A DNA stretch of 64,000 nucleotides, taken from assembly GCA_020721005.1 (NCBI GenBank), contig DYNP01000016.1, positions 1 through 64,000 of the forward strand, in the 5' to 3' direction. The notes under the pieces are model-generated. The model was given only the letters and a program-made list of their open reading frames with translations. It was not told where the DNA came from and did no database searches. Within the stretch, counting starts at the first letter, position 1. The number at the start of each line of letters is the position of its first letter. Source of the stretch: Thiomargarita sp. GTDB taxonomy: Bacteria; Pseudomonadota; Gammaproteobacteria; Beggiatoales; Beggiatoaceae. A program made the translations under genes and the position numbers. This document shows, in pieces, positions 1-7,945 of this stretch.

Positions 1-54
1 TCTACTCCGGCTAAAGCCTCTACTCCGGCTAAAGCCTCTACTCCGGCTAAAGCC
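1..54. repeat. 18-bp tandem repeat, 3 copies, cut by window edge
   Basis: Three identical head-to-tail copies of TCTACTCCGGCTAAAGCC. It is the same unit as the array at 3165-3308, so matching arrays lie on both sides of the LamG-protein gene. The true copy number is unknown because the window starts inside the array. Confidence 0.9.
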
Positions 55-59
55 TTATT

Positions 60-83
60 TACTTTTGCAAGAGGTCTAGTGAT
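60..83. repeat. left arm of 24-bp inverted repeat
   Basis: This segment is the reverse complement of 3023-3046 with a single mismatch; the first 19 bases (60-78) match perfectly. The TAG stop of the LamG gene (76-78) lies inside the arm. The two arms enclose the whole gene and its upstream region, like the ends of a mobile cassette. I see no target-site duplication outside the arms. Confidence 0.8.
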
Positions 84-2769
84 CTGAGGGGAATCCAATT
101 CCTCCGGGGTCTACAATGCGTCCATCTATTCCAGTACTGTCTCCCAATTCACCGTCTTTAAGGGTGTAAGTGGCTTTGATCACAGGTTGATTTCCTACTG
201 AGGCTAGAGAAAAGGTGACGTTGGGCAGATTGTACCAATCAAGAGTATTTAGATTGCCAGGTACCGTGGGTCCAAATTTGCGGAATAGAAAATTGCGTCT
301 CGGGCGGGTTATGGCATGGTAGTATAGACTGATTTGGGCTTCCGAACAGGCAATTTCAAAATAGATGAGCCCTTGGGGTAAAGGTTTGGTTTTGTCTGGT
401 TGTCCGTAGTTTTCTGCTACATCGGTGTAGACATCACTGATGGCACAAGTTTCGGGCAAAACTTCAAATGTGATGTGACTGTTGGCTACCTTTTCAGGTA
501 AAGTGATCACGTTGGGTTGCAGAGCGTCCAATATCCCATCTCCATTCCCATCTCCTATATTTGGTCCTGAAGAGTCGGGTTCAAATAGGGCATGGCAGAG
601 GGTCGGGGCTGTGATGGTGGCAAGGCCAGTCTGGTCACAATTCCAACGCCAACTGCTGTGAACCCATTCTCGGTCGGGAATGGCGGTCAATTGAACGGCG
701 CTGCCATAGGGAAATACTGCTTGACAGTTGGTGGGACAATCTATGCCCGGACCTTGTATTTTGCCTTGACCGACCACGCCCAAACTGAGCTCGTAATCTT
801 GAAGGACGAAGGTGGCAGTGCAGGTGGTGTCTGCTGAGACCAGCACTTTACCATTGTTTTGACAGACAGGGTCTCCAGTCCAGCCTAGAAATTTAGAGCC
901 GGTGGCCGGAACTGGAGTTAAGGTTATCCAGCGCGGGGTGTTTGCAACCAATAGGCTGCAACTGTTTGAATTTGGCGGGCATTCTATGCCTTCGGGATTA
1001 CTGCTTACCGTACCTTGACCTGTGCCATCTAAGTTGATGTGTAGATTTTTATGGGGCTCAGTGAAACTGCTCACCGTAAAAAAGTAGGTCTCGTCCAGAG
1101 AACCATTATTGGGAATGGTTAAAGTCACAATTTTATTGCCAATGGTGGTGGGCTCAAACAGAAGGGTAAAAGTGGTACTGTTGTCTGCAGGAATTGAGCT
1201 CAAAGTGTCTTGATCTTCAATGCGGAATTCTCCAGCATTGGGACCACTGAGGCGAATTTTTGGATTGCCTGTAAGTAGCAGATCTCGCTGACCCAGGTTG
1301 TCAATGGTGAAGGTGCGACTGATGGGGTAGTCAATGTCAGAGGGACCTAACTCAACGTTGTCTCCATTGGGAATGGGGCTGGCAATTTGTCGAACGTTGA
1401 TGGCTGGGTGAATGGGAATATCTTGAGTCACTTGGGGGGCGTCATTATAGTTGACATTCCCAAGTTGATTGGCAATGATGGTGCAAGTCCCTATACTGAC
1501 TGGAGTTAGAGTGGTTCCAGTGACGGCGCATACGCCTGGAGTGCTGGAGGCTAAGGTGACTGGATTGCCTGAATTTCCTCCGCTGACAGTTAGGACAAAG
1601 GGCAGATCGCCAACTGTAACATGATTTGGAGGAGTAAGGGTAATGCTTTGATCTGCTTTCAGCACTAGAAAACTGCGAGTGACTTGGGGAGCTGCCAAAT
1701 GGGAAGCATCGCCCAGTTGGTTGGCGTTTACGATACAGGTACCTGGTGCCAGTAAAGTGACTGTGTTACCAGAAATGCTACATACGCTGGAACTCGGAGT
1801 GTTGAATACGACAGGATTGCCGGAAGCACCTCCAGTTGCGGAAAGGAGAGCGGTACCGGCAGTGACGAGTTGGTCGGTGGGGGCAAAGTTGATGAGTTGT
1901 CGGGGCAAATTCACTATGGGGAATCCGGACAGTCCCAGGTTGTAGAGTTGAGTGACTTCTGCCGCGGTCAGGGCGCGATTCCAAATTGCCAATTCGTCCA
2001 ACATACCATCCCAATGACGATTATCGGCACCATCACGGGCTCTACCAAAATAAAGGGCAGTGAAACTTACAGCCGAAGTACCTGCTTGGGTACCTAAGGA
2101 ATTTCCATTCACAAAGGTTTCGAGTATTGGAGCACTGGTATTTTTGTTGGAAAACACATGCACTACATGATGCCAACTGCCTTTTGGCAGAGTGGCTGAT
2201 TTGGCACCAGTTTGGCTCACATAAGACGCATAAGTATCACCTCCTCCAATGCCCCAAGATACGCGGTAATTGTTTTTTGCTTCAAAGACAAAAAAACGAT
2301 TACTGCTTTGCGGAACTGCGTTGAGAGGCAGTTTGTGCCACACAGAAATGGTGAAGTGATTGCCAAGGTTTGTGCTGGCAATAGGTACTGTGATGGCGTC
2401 AGCACGCACAGATACCAGATTTAATGCATTATTGACCAGTAAGCCACTGCGATCTGTATTGACAGATCCATTGTTAAAGTAAGTTGCATAGTGGGCGTTG
2501 AAGCCCGATCCTCCAAATCCAGGGCCAGAAGGACTGAAATTGTACAAAAATGTCCCACTGGTTTTGTAGGCACCGTACGACCCATTTGCGCCTGGAGCTA
2601 CATTTTGCAGGCCTCCAAATCCACCCGCTGCAGGTTCAAAGTCGTAGTAAATGAGCAGATTGTTGGTAAGAACTGCCTGTGATTGAATGGGTATTAAAAT
2701 TAAGGTTGGCAATAGCAGTAGACCTGTGATTGCGAAGATTCCAGAAGAAGGAATGGTTTTATGGCGCAT
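76..2769 (-). CDS. secreted LamG-domain multidomain protein
   Basis: 897 residues, predicted exported and extracellular or surface-associated; probably a binding or adhesion protein rather than an enzyme. A signal peptide (about 1-32, hydrophobic core then SQA) precedes a LamG/concanavalin-A-like domain (about 35-280). Two roughly 85-residue Ig-like repeats follow (about 290-455), each with a GGxSGNPV motif and a Cys pair. Then come a choice-of-anchor-D-like segment (about 458-570), two InlB-B-like repeats with GWTGDP and SxWRWNC cores (about 575-735), and a C-terminal choice-of-anchor-U-like region introduced by GDGNGDGILDALQ. The ATG at 2767-2769 has a strong AAGGAG site seven bases upstream. 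The stop codon sits inside an inverted repeat arm, so the C-terminus may have been set by a rearrangement. The exact ligand is unknown. Confidence 0.85.
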   Translation of the reverse strand: MRHKTIPSSGIFAITGLLLLPTLILIPIQSQAVLTNNLLIYYDFEPAAGGFGGLQNVAPGANGSYGAYKTSGTFLYNFSPSGPGFGGSGFNAHYATYFNNGSVNTDRSGLLVNNALNLVSVRADAITVPIASTNLGNHFTISVWHKLPLNAVPQSSNRFFVFEAKNNYRVSWGIGGGDTYASYVSQTGAKSATLPKGSWHHVVHVFSNKNTSAPILETFVNGNSLGTQAGTSAVSFTALYFGRARDGADNRHWDGMLDELAIWNRALTAAEVTQLYNLGLSGFPIVNLPRQLINFAPTDQLVTAGTALLSATGGASGNPVVFNTPSSSVCSISGNTVTLLAPGTCIVNANQLGDASHLAAPQVTRSFLVLKADQSITLTPPNHVTVGDLPFVLTVSGGNSGNPVTLASSTPGVCAVTGTTLTPVSIGTCTIIANQLGNVNYNDAPQVTQDIPIHPAINVRQIASPIPNGDNVELGPSDIDYPISRTFTIDNLGQRDLLLTGNPKIRLSGPNAGEFRIEDQDTLSSIPADNSTTFTLLFEPTTIGNKIVTLTIPNNGSLDETYFFTVSSFTEPHKNLHINLDGTGQGTVSSNPEGIECPPNSNSCSLLVANTPRWITLTPVPATGSKFLGWTGDPVCQNNGKVLVSADTTCTATFVLQDYELSLGVVGQGKIQGPGIDCPTNCQAVFPYGSAVQLTAIPDREWVHSSWRWNCDQTGLATITAPTLCHALFEPDSSGPNIGDGNGDGILDALQPNVITLPEKVANSHITFEVLPETCAISDVYTDVAENYGQPDKTKPLPQGLIYFEIACSEAQISLYYHAITRPRRNFLFRKFGPTVPGNLNTLDWYNLPNVTFSLASVGNQPVIKATYTLKDGELGDSTGIDGRIVDPGGIGFPSDH

Positions 2770-2931
2770 GATTATCTCCTTATAAGGAGTGTTGAATGAG
2801 GGTTTATTACTGAAATTTAGGAAACTAGACGGATGCGCTTCGCAAGAAAACGCTCAGTAATATAGGGCGAAATAGTGTTAGCGTATTGTGCCGTATGAAA
2901 ACACGATAGACAAGGTAATCCCCATTTTTGC

Positions 2932-2979
2932 TTTTATGATGGGTGAACGAGATTAAGAGAGTGGTAAATTTGGGATCAA
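2932..2979. repeat. 48-bp direct repeat, copy 1
   Basis: Identical to 3314-3361 (begins TTTTATGATGGGTGAACGAG). The two copies bracket 334 bp that contain the inverted-repeat arm, a palindromic element and the 18-bp array. This looks like a segmental duplication around inserted repeats. Confidence 0.85.
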
Positions 2980-3022
2980 CATGCGGCGCAATACGTTAAC
3001 GCCATTGCGCCCTATGTTAACT

Positions 3023-3046
3023 ATCAGTAGACCTCTTGCAAAAGTA
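3023..3046. repeat. right arm of 24-bp inverted repeat
   Basis: Pairs with 60-83 in inverted orientation (23 of 24 positions). Together the arms define a 2987-bp unit carrying only the LamG-domain gene. Confidence 0.8.
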
Positions 3047-3053
3047 TGCAATC

Positions 3054-3182
3054 ATGAAAAAATGAGAGTTGCTCCTCAGTTAAGATACGTTGGAGTGGAG
3101 GCTTTAGCCGGTAAGCCGTAGGCATCACCCCACATACACAAATTGCAAGGGCCTACCGCTGGCCGGCTAAAGCCTCCACTCC
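3054..3182. repeat. dispersed palindromic element, about 130 bp
   Basis: The arms are GGAGTGGAGGCTTTAGCCGG and its reverse complement around a centre containing CCCACATACACAAATTGCAAG. The element continues leftward with AATGAGAGTTG...TTAAGATA. A closely similar element lies in the opposite orientation at 56597-56720, and shorter relatives at 6798-6883 and 7743-7891. Confidence 0.8.
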
Positions 3183-3308
3183 AGCTAAAGCCTCCACTCC
3201 AGCTAAAGCCTCCACTCCGGCTAAAGCCTCCACTCCGGCTAAAGCCTCCACTCCAGCTAAAGCTTCTACTCCAGCTAAAGCCTTCACTCCGGCTAAAGCC
3301 TCTACTCC
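3165..3308. repeat. 18-bp tandem array, 8 copies
   Basis: Eight contiguous copies of GGCTAAAGCCTCCACTCC or one- to two-base variants. The unit is one arm of the palindromic element immediately to the left, so the array looks like an expansion of that arm. The frame is open through it (six residues per copy), but there is no start or context for a protein. Confidence 0.9.
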
Positions 3309-3313
3309 TTAGA

Positions 3314-3361
3314 TTTTATGATGGGTGAACGAGATTAAGAGAGTGGTAAATTTGGGATCAA
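3314..3361. repeat. 48-bp direct repeat, copy 2
   Basis: Identical to 2932-2979. It ends 17 bases before the stop codon of the dGTPase-like gene, which suggests that the copy next to the gene is ancestral. Confidence 0.85.
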
Positions 3362-3378
3362 TTTGTAAAGAGTGTTAA

Positions 3379-4551
3379 TCAGTTGAACAGCGAAGTATAC
3401 TCTTTAATGAGACTGCGATCAGTAAGACTGGCTAAGTGGTCAATGATGGCTTTGGCACGCCCTTGGTCTCCTCCCCATTGGGCTTGTAAACGTTGTACTT
3501 CTAGTTGGGCTTCTATGGGCAATAGATAGGGGTCGTTGTTATAGGCTTCATACAGTCTGCGAATGATGTGATGAGCCCGATAAATAATTCGCCGTGCCCG
3601 ATGATGTTGGGCCAGTTGGGTGGAGATGAATTGGCTAAGTTCCAGATGAGGTTCAAAGGCTTGGGCGCTGAGAGTGATCAAAGGTTCGGGTTGCAGGCGA
3701 ACTTCTTCTGGATTTTTGGGCTGCATGGCATCCAGTTGATCTTGACTGGTCTCAATGAGATTATTGAATTGTTCCAGACGCATGGTGTGCAAGGTTTGAT
3801 GAATAATGCGCCTTTGTGAAAGATTGGGCCAGGTCTTCAGTGTTTTTGAATAGTGTTGATCAAAGAGAGTGTATTCTCTAAGTTGTCGTATGCCAAATAG
3901 TTTGGCCCACAGCCCATCTTCCAAATCATGTAAAGTGCAGAGAATGTCCTGAGCCAAGTCTACAATTTGAGCCTCAAGACTGGGGGGAGTAATGTGTTCC
4001 GGTTCTAAAAAACGCAGGGCCACTGGTCCCAAGGTTTTGGCAACTTTAGGGGGACATTGTCTCAATAAGCCCTCTCGAGTATCAAAGGACAGATTGAGTC
4101 CGCGAAACTGAGGGTATTGTTCTTCTAATTCATCGACAATGCGTAAACTTTGGACATGGGGATCAAAGCCTCCATAGCTATTGGCGCAATGATTGAGAAT
4201 GGTCACTCCAGCTACCCCAAAAGGGGGTTGCCCCAGTTCATATCCCAAAGCAATAGCCTCTGCCAAGGTTTCATTCAAGCACAGTTGACGTGCCAAATAG
4301 CGGCAGAAAAAGGCCAGTTCCACAGCATGAGACAGTCGGGTTCGAAATTGTTCTTCTTCTTGGTCTAGGGCAAATCGTGACTTTTGTTCCTGTTGCCGAA
4401 ATGCAGTGGCTTGTAAAATGCGCAACACGTCGTGTTGGTAAAGGTTGTGTTGAACATGAAGGGTAAATAGTGAGGAATGAGACGGATCTTCAGGATATCG
4501 TCTTCCGTCAGAAGATGAGCTAGCAGCGGCGTAGGGAGCTAAATCAGTCAT
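3379..4551 (-). CDS. dGTPase-like HD-fold protein with degenerate active site
   Basis: 390 residues, aligning by eye with dNTP triphosphohydrolases (type 2 dGTPase-like). The framework is clear: RTRLSHAVE (71-79), EAIAL, PPFG, GGF...QSLRI, LNLSFDTREGLL and HDLEDGL. Several residues that bind metal or substrate in the family are replaced. The usual HDLGH reads YELGQ at 104-108, the conserved GH.GE after PFG reads GVAGV, and the usual HN before QSLRI reads PH. His75 is kept. Hydrolysis is therefore doubtful; a structural or regulatory nucleotide-binding role is possible. It is third in aroK-aroB-dgt order, 16 bases after aroB, an arrangement also known in other proteobacteria. No strong ribosome-binding site. 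Confidence 0.75.
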   Translation of the reverse strand: MTDLAPYAAASSSSDGRRYPEDPSHSSLFTLHVQHNLYQHDVLRILQATAFRQQEQKSRFALDQEEEQFRTRLSHAVELAFFCRYLARQLCLNETLAEAIALGYELGQPPFGVAGVTILNHCANSYGGFDPHVQSLRIVDELEEQYPQFRGLNLSFDTREGLLRQCPPKVAKTLGPVALRFLEPEHITPPSLEAQIVDLAQDILCTLHDLEDGLWAKLFGIRQLREYTLFDQHYSKTLKTWPNLSQRRIIHQTLHTMRLEQFNNLIETSQDQLDAMQPKNPEEVRLQPEPLITLSAQAFEPHLELSQFISTQLAQHHRARRIIYRAHHIIRRLYEAYNNDPYLLPIEAQLEVQRLQAQWGGDQGRAKAIIDHLASLTDRSLIKEYTSLFN

Positions 4552-4567
4552 GATGGTGGAGTGAGTC

Positions 4568-5644
4568 TCATAAGGAAACTGTCAGAATTTGGGATAACAG
4601 ATCTGCAGGATAATCATTGCTGATCATTGCTTCCCCCAATTGTTTCAGTAAAACCAAACGTATTTGACCTTGTTCAACTTTCTTGTCCAGTTGCATCAGA
4701 GACAGCAAGGTATCCGCAGTTAACTGACTGGGAAGTTGAGTGGGTAAGTTCATACGTTGAAATAATATGAGCAGGCGGTCTAAATCTTGAGGAGTGACTC
4801 CTCCCAATTGCAGGGACATCCTGGCAGCCAAAACCGTACCAATGGCGACAGCTTCCCCATGTAAAACCGTTCCATAACCCATGGCTGTTTCTACGGCGTG
4901 ACCAAAGGTATGACCCAAATTGAGGATTGCTCGCAGCCCCCCTTCCCGTTCATCCTGCGCGACTACGTCGGCTTTAATTTCACAAGAGCGGGCAATGGCA
5001 ATCGACAGGGCGCCTGGATCTCGTTTCATCAATGCTGAAGCTTGGGTTTCTAACCAGTCAAAAAATGGGGCATCTCGAATTAAACCGTATTTGACAACTT
5101 CCGCCAAACCAGCGCTGAATTGTCGATCATCTAAGGTTTGCAGGGTATCTGTGTCAATAATCACTGCTTGCGGTTGATAGAAAGCGCCGATCATATTTTT
5201 ACCCCGAGGATGATTCACTCCGGTTTTGCCACCTACAGAGGAATCCACTTGAGCCAGTAGGGTCGTAGGCACTTGAATGAAAGGCACACCGCGTTGATAA
5301 CAGGCTGCGGCAAATCCCGTCATATCTCCAACCACTCCACCGCCTAAAGCTATCAAGGTACAGCGTCGTTCAAATTGAGCGGTTAACAGTTGGTCAAACA
5401 GAGGCAGCAGTTGTTCTAGGGTTTTATATTCTTCCCCATCCGGAAATTCATGTACTTGAACGGTATAATTTGCCAGGGCGGGACGCAATCTTTTCAAGTA
5501 CAACGATGATACAGTGGGATTGGTCACGATCATAACCTGTCGACCGGTCACGTGGGGAGAAAATAATTCAGTCCGTCCAAGTAAGGAGGAACCGATCGAA
5601 ATGGGATAACTGCGCGGTCCTAAATCAACTTGTAGAGTTTTCAT
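4568..5644 (-). CDS. aroB: 3-dehydroquinate synthase
   Basis: 358 residues, normal family length. It converts DAHP to 3-dehydroquinate in the cytoplasmic shikimate pathway, using NAD and a divalent metal. Diagnostic segments are [14 protein letters not shown], the [19 protein letters not shown] core, and the metal-ligand region [11 protein letters not shown] with HGEAVAIG. The start overlaps the end of aroK by 20 bases, so the two are probably translationally coupled. Confidence 0.97.
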   Translation of the reverse strand: MKTLQVDLGPRSYPISIGSSLLGRTELFSPHVTGRQVMIVTNPTVSSLYLKRLRPALANYTVQVHEFPDGEEYKTLEQLLPLFDQLLTAQFERRCTLIALGGGVVGDMTGFAAACYQRGVPFIQVPTTLLAQVDSSVGGKTGVNHPRGKNMIGAFYQPQAVIIDTDTLQTLDDRQFSAGLAEVVKYGLIRDAPFFDWLETQASALMKRDPGALSIAIARSCEIKADVVAQDEREGGLRAILNLGHTFGHAVETAMGYGTVLHGEAVAIGTVLAARMSLQLGGVTPQDLDRLLILFQRMNLPTQLPSQLTADTLLSLMQLDKKVEQGQIRLVLLKQLGEAMISNDYPADLLSQILTVSL

Positions 5645-6176
5645 GAAATTCCAATTGTCTCAGTCTTCTAAGGATAGTTCTGACTACTTGTCGTATGGTT
5701 CTATCCCCAGTTTTTATGGTAATGTTAGCGACTTCTTTGTACAAAGGATGTCTTTCCAAAAGCAGTTGTTCTAAACGGGCCCGGGGGTCAGCAGTTTGTA
5801 ATAAAGGACGTTGCCGACTGTGAGCCGTGCGTTCCATTAACTCATTGAGGGAAGCGTAGAGATAGATGACCCAACCGTTACACTTCAAAAGCCTGCGATT
5901 TTCAGGACAAAGTACTGCACCACCGCCCGTGGACAAGATGAGGTTTTGTTCTTGAGTCAGTTCTGCAATAATAGCTTGTTCTCGTTTTCGGAATCCAGCT
6001 TCCCCCTCAAGCTCAAAAATGAGCGGGATGCTGGCGCCCGTACGCTGTTCGATTTCACGGTCGCTGTCCTTGAACGTTTTGTTAAGGATAGGCGCCAAAT
6101 GTCGGCCGATGGTCGTTTTTCCCACGCCCATGGGTCCAACCAAGTATAGATTGGTAGAAAGTCTGTTGCCAGTCAA
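5625..6176 (-). CDS. aroK: shikimate kinase
   Basis: 183 residues. Phosphorylates shikimate with ATP. Visible features are the Walker A GPMGVGKT (14-21), the shikimate-binding DSDREIE, the FRKRE segment, STGGGAV and the lid arginine region RQRPLL. The start is TTG at 6174-6176, supported by TGGGGAAAAAC just upstream; the first ATG is inside the P-loop and cannot be the start. First gene of aroK-aroB-dgt, divergent from the gene at 6216 with only 39 bases between them. Confidence 0.95.
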   Translation of the reverse strand: MTGNRLSTNLYLVGPMGVGKTTIGRHLAPILNKTFKDSDREIEQRTGASIPLIFELEGEAGFRKREQAIIAELTQEQNLILSTGGGAVLCPENRRLLKCNGWVIYLYASLNELMERTAHSRQRPLLQTADPRARLEQLLLERHPLYKEVANITIKTGDRTIRQVVRTILRRLRQLEFHENSTS

Positions 6177-6215
6177 GTTTTTCCCCAGCCGTTATATGTT
6201 ATTTAGGAGAAGTGA

Positions 6216-6620
6216 ATGGATATTAATGAAATTTGCAGTGATGTGGTTCGCAATGTAGATGCTGCCTTAGGATGTGCAGTCGTCGATTTAAACAGCGGAT
6301 TGTTGCTGGGCGTCTCGCATAATGTACCTTATTTTACTCAATCTTACCTTGATGCGGTAGCTGCGGCCGCAGTCGATATGTTTCGCGGTCGAACCATCAG
6401 TGCAGTAGAAGACATGATTGCCAACATGCGAGGCAACAATAAAAAACACCTGATCAAGGAGATGCAAATGACCACTGAAAACACCTATCATTTCATGATG
6501 GTCGTACCCGACAAACCCGACGCTTTAGTCGTGTTAATCACCAGTAAAAAGGCCAATTTGGGTATGGGCTGGTCCTCAATTCGTTTGGCAATTCCCAAAT
6601 TAACCCCCTTGTGTCCCTAA
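6216..6620 (+). CDS. small Roadblock/LC7-like protein
   Basis: 134 residues, soluble. The pattern GCAVVDLNSGLLLGVSHN, then a helix and HFMMVVPDKPDALVVLITSKKANLG, fits a Roadblock/LC7 (MglB-like) fold. Such proteins dimerise and often regulate small GTPases or sense partners. I base this on strand-helix pattern and not on a catalytic motif, so the family is tentative. The ATG has a good TAGGAGAAGTGA site. It is transcribed away from aroK with no GTPase gene next to it. Confidence 0.7.
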   Translation: MDINEICSDVVRNVDAALGCAVVDLNSGLLLGVSHNVPYFTQSYLDAVAAAAVDMFRGRTISAVEDMIANMRGNNKKHLIKEMQMTTENTYHFMMVVPDKPDALVVLITSKKANLGMGWSSIRLAIPKLTPLCP

Positions 6621-6712
6621 ACAATTCCTCTTTAATCAGTAGAGAAAAAAACAGCCAATTCCTCCTCTTAAGAAGTGAATGGTGGGCAACCACAAACCAG
6701 TTGCCAACTCTA

Positions 6713-6780
6713 CTGCTATATAGGGCGCTGCTATATAGGGCGCTGCTATATAGGGCGCAATAGCGTTAGCGTATTGCGCC
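6713..6780. repeat. 15-bp tandem repeat and REP-like palindrome
   Basis: Three perfect copies of CTGCTATATAGGGCG (6713-6757) run into a palindrome with 9-bp arms GGCGCAATA / TATTGCGCC and loop GCGTTAGCG (6754-6780). Related palindromes are at about 2861-2892 and 2985-3011. Confidence 0.85.
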
Positions 6781-6797
6781 GTTAGTTAAAGTACGTA

Positions 6798-6883
6798 GGA
6801 GTGGAGGCTTTAGTCGGTTAGCGGTAGGCCGTTGCAATTTGTGGGGGTGGTGCCTACGGCTGACCGGCTAAAGCCTCCACTCC
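6798..6883. repeat. palindromic element, 86 bp
   Basis: Arms of 32 bp, 29 of them pairing (6798-6829 and 6852-6883), belong to the GGAGTGGAGGCTTTAGCCGG family. The element ends immediately upstream of the open frame of the DUF3050 gene and supplies its first in-frame ATG. Confidence 0.85.
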
Positions 6884-6932
6884 AATGGGGATTTTCCGAC
6901 AACAACCCCATTTTGATGGAGTACCTATTGCT

Positions 6933-7706
6933 ATGTCCACTATTGTAGACAACCCAACTCTCAAAGAGTTGCAACACACTTTAAATCATCACCCAGTTTA
7001 CCAAGCTTTACACTCTTTAGCCGATCTGCGACATTTCATGAACTGCCATATCTACTCTGTATGGGATTTTATGTCATTGGTGAAATATTTGCAAAATCAA
7101 CTCGCCCCCTCCCATTACCCCTGGCTGCCCCTGGGCAATGCAGATACTCGATATTTTATCAATTCCTTGGTACTGGAGGAGGAATCTGACCAAGCCCCAC
7201 CCGAATCTGGCATTCGTTACAGCAGCCACTTTGAACTCTACTGTCAAGCCATGCGGGAAATTGGCGCTGACCCTCAAAATATACTCCTGTTCCTAAACAA
7301 TGTCCAAACTCAAGGAATAGACATCGCCCTTAACTCTCCCCTAATTCCCTTTCCCTCCCAAAAATTCACTCGCACCACCTTTGCTTTTATCGCAACCCAC
7401 CAAACTCACGTGGTCGCTGCTGCTCTAGCGCTGGGTAGAGAACACATCATACCCACCCTATTTCGAGCCTTTTTATCCAGAATGGGCATCAGCCAAACCC
7501 AGGCTCCCACCTTCCACTACTACTTGCGAAGGCATGTTCACTTGGATGAAGACTTTCATGGTCCCCTATCACTGCAAATGTTAGAACAGCTGATTGGGAA
7601 CTCTGAACAAAAGCGGCAAGAGGCGGAACAGGCAGCGGAACAGGCCATGTTGGCGCGGGTACAATTTTGGGACGAAGTGCTGGATTATCTTAAACACAAA
7701 TCCTAA
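6933..7706 (+). CDS. DUF3050 family protein
   Basis: 257 residues. It matches the DUF3050 pattern: HPVYQALHSLADLRHFMNCHIYSVWDFMSLVKYLQ near the N-terminus, then LVLEEESD, an HFELY segment, and HVHLDEDFHGP near the C-terminus. The conserved His and Glu positions resemble the helical heme-oxygenase-like di-metal fold, but the reaction is unknown. The frame is open from 6885, but those first 16 codons come from the palindromic repeat. ATG 6933 is preceded by GGAG and begins where the family begins. Confidence 0.85.
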   Translation: MSTIVDNPTLKELQHTLNHHPVYQALHSLADLRHFMNCHIYSVWDFMSLVKYLQNQLAPSHYPWLPLGNADTRYFINSLVLEEESDQAPPESGIRYSSHFELYCQAMREIGADPQNILLFLNNVQTQGIDIALNSPLIPFPSQKFTRTTFAFIATHQTHVVAAALALGREHIIPTLFRAFLSRMGISQTQAPTFHYYLRRHVHLDEDFHGPLSLQMLEQLIGNSEQKRQEAEQAAEQAMLARVQFWDEVLDYLKHKS

Positions 7707-7742
7707 CAGTAACCTGATTGATAGGCTTACCGTTGCTCAACT

Positions 7743-7891
7743 CCTACGGTTGACCGGCTAAAGCCTCCACTCCAAGGACGACCGGCTAAAGCTTCCACTC
7801 CCTTCCTCCAAATTAACCCCGTAAGATACTTTGGAGTAGAGGCTTTAGCCGGTCATCCTTGGAGTGGAGGCTTTAGCCGGTCAACCGTAGG
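7743..7891. repeat. long inverted repeat between convergent genes
   Basis: 59-bp arms (7743-7801 and 7833-7891) around a 31-base loop. Each arm holds two tandem copies of the GGCTAAAGCCTCCACTCC unit. It lies between the convergent DUF3050 and recJ genes and could act as a bidirectional terminator, though it lacks a T-run. Confidence 0.85.
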
Positions 7892-7945
7892 CCCTTGCAA
7901 TTTGCTCATATAATAAGTTCCCAGCTACACTCCATCCCCTTAAAC

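Larger units (their letters stand above)
2770..3378. other. repeat-rich intergenic region
   Basis: No convincing gene. It holds degenerate copies of a GGCGCAATA...TATTGCGCC palindrome at about 2861-2892 and 2985-3011, two 48-bp direct repeats, the right arm of the 24-bp inverted repeat, a palindromic element and an 18-bp tandem array. The start of the LamG gene, with its ribosome-binding site, reads out of the left side. Confidence 0.7.

Noticed and set aside
3165-3308. Possible CRISPR array
   Set aside because: Units are contiguous 18-mers without spacers and there are no cas genes.
3143-3328. Open frame encoding a hexapeptide repeat (LKPPLQ-like)
   Set aside because: It is created by translating the 18-bp tandem array; no ribosome-binding site or non-repeat domain.
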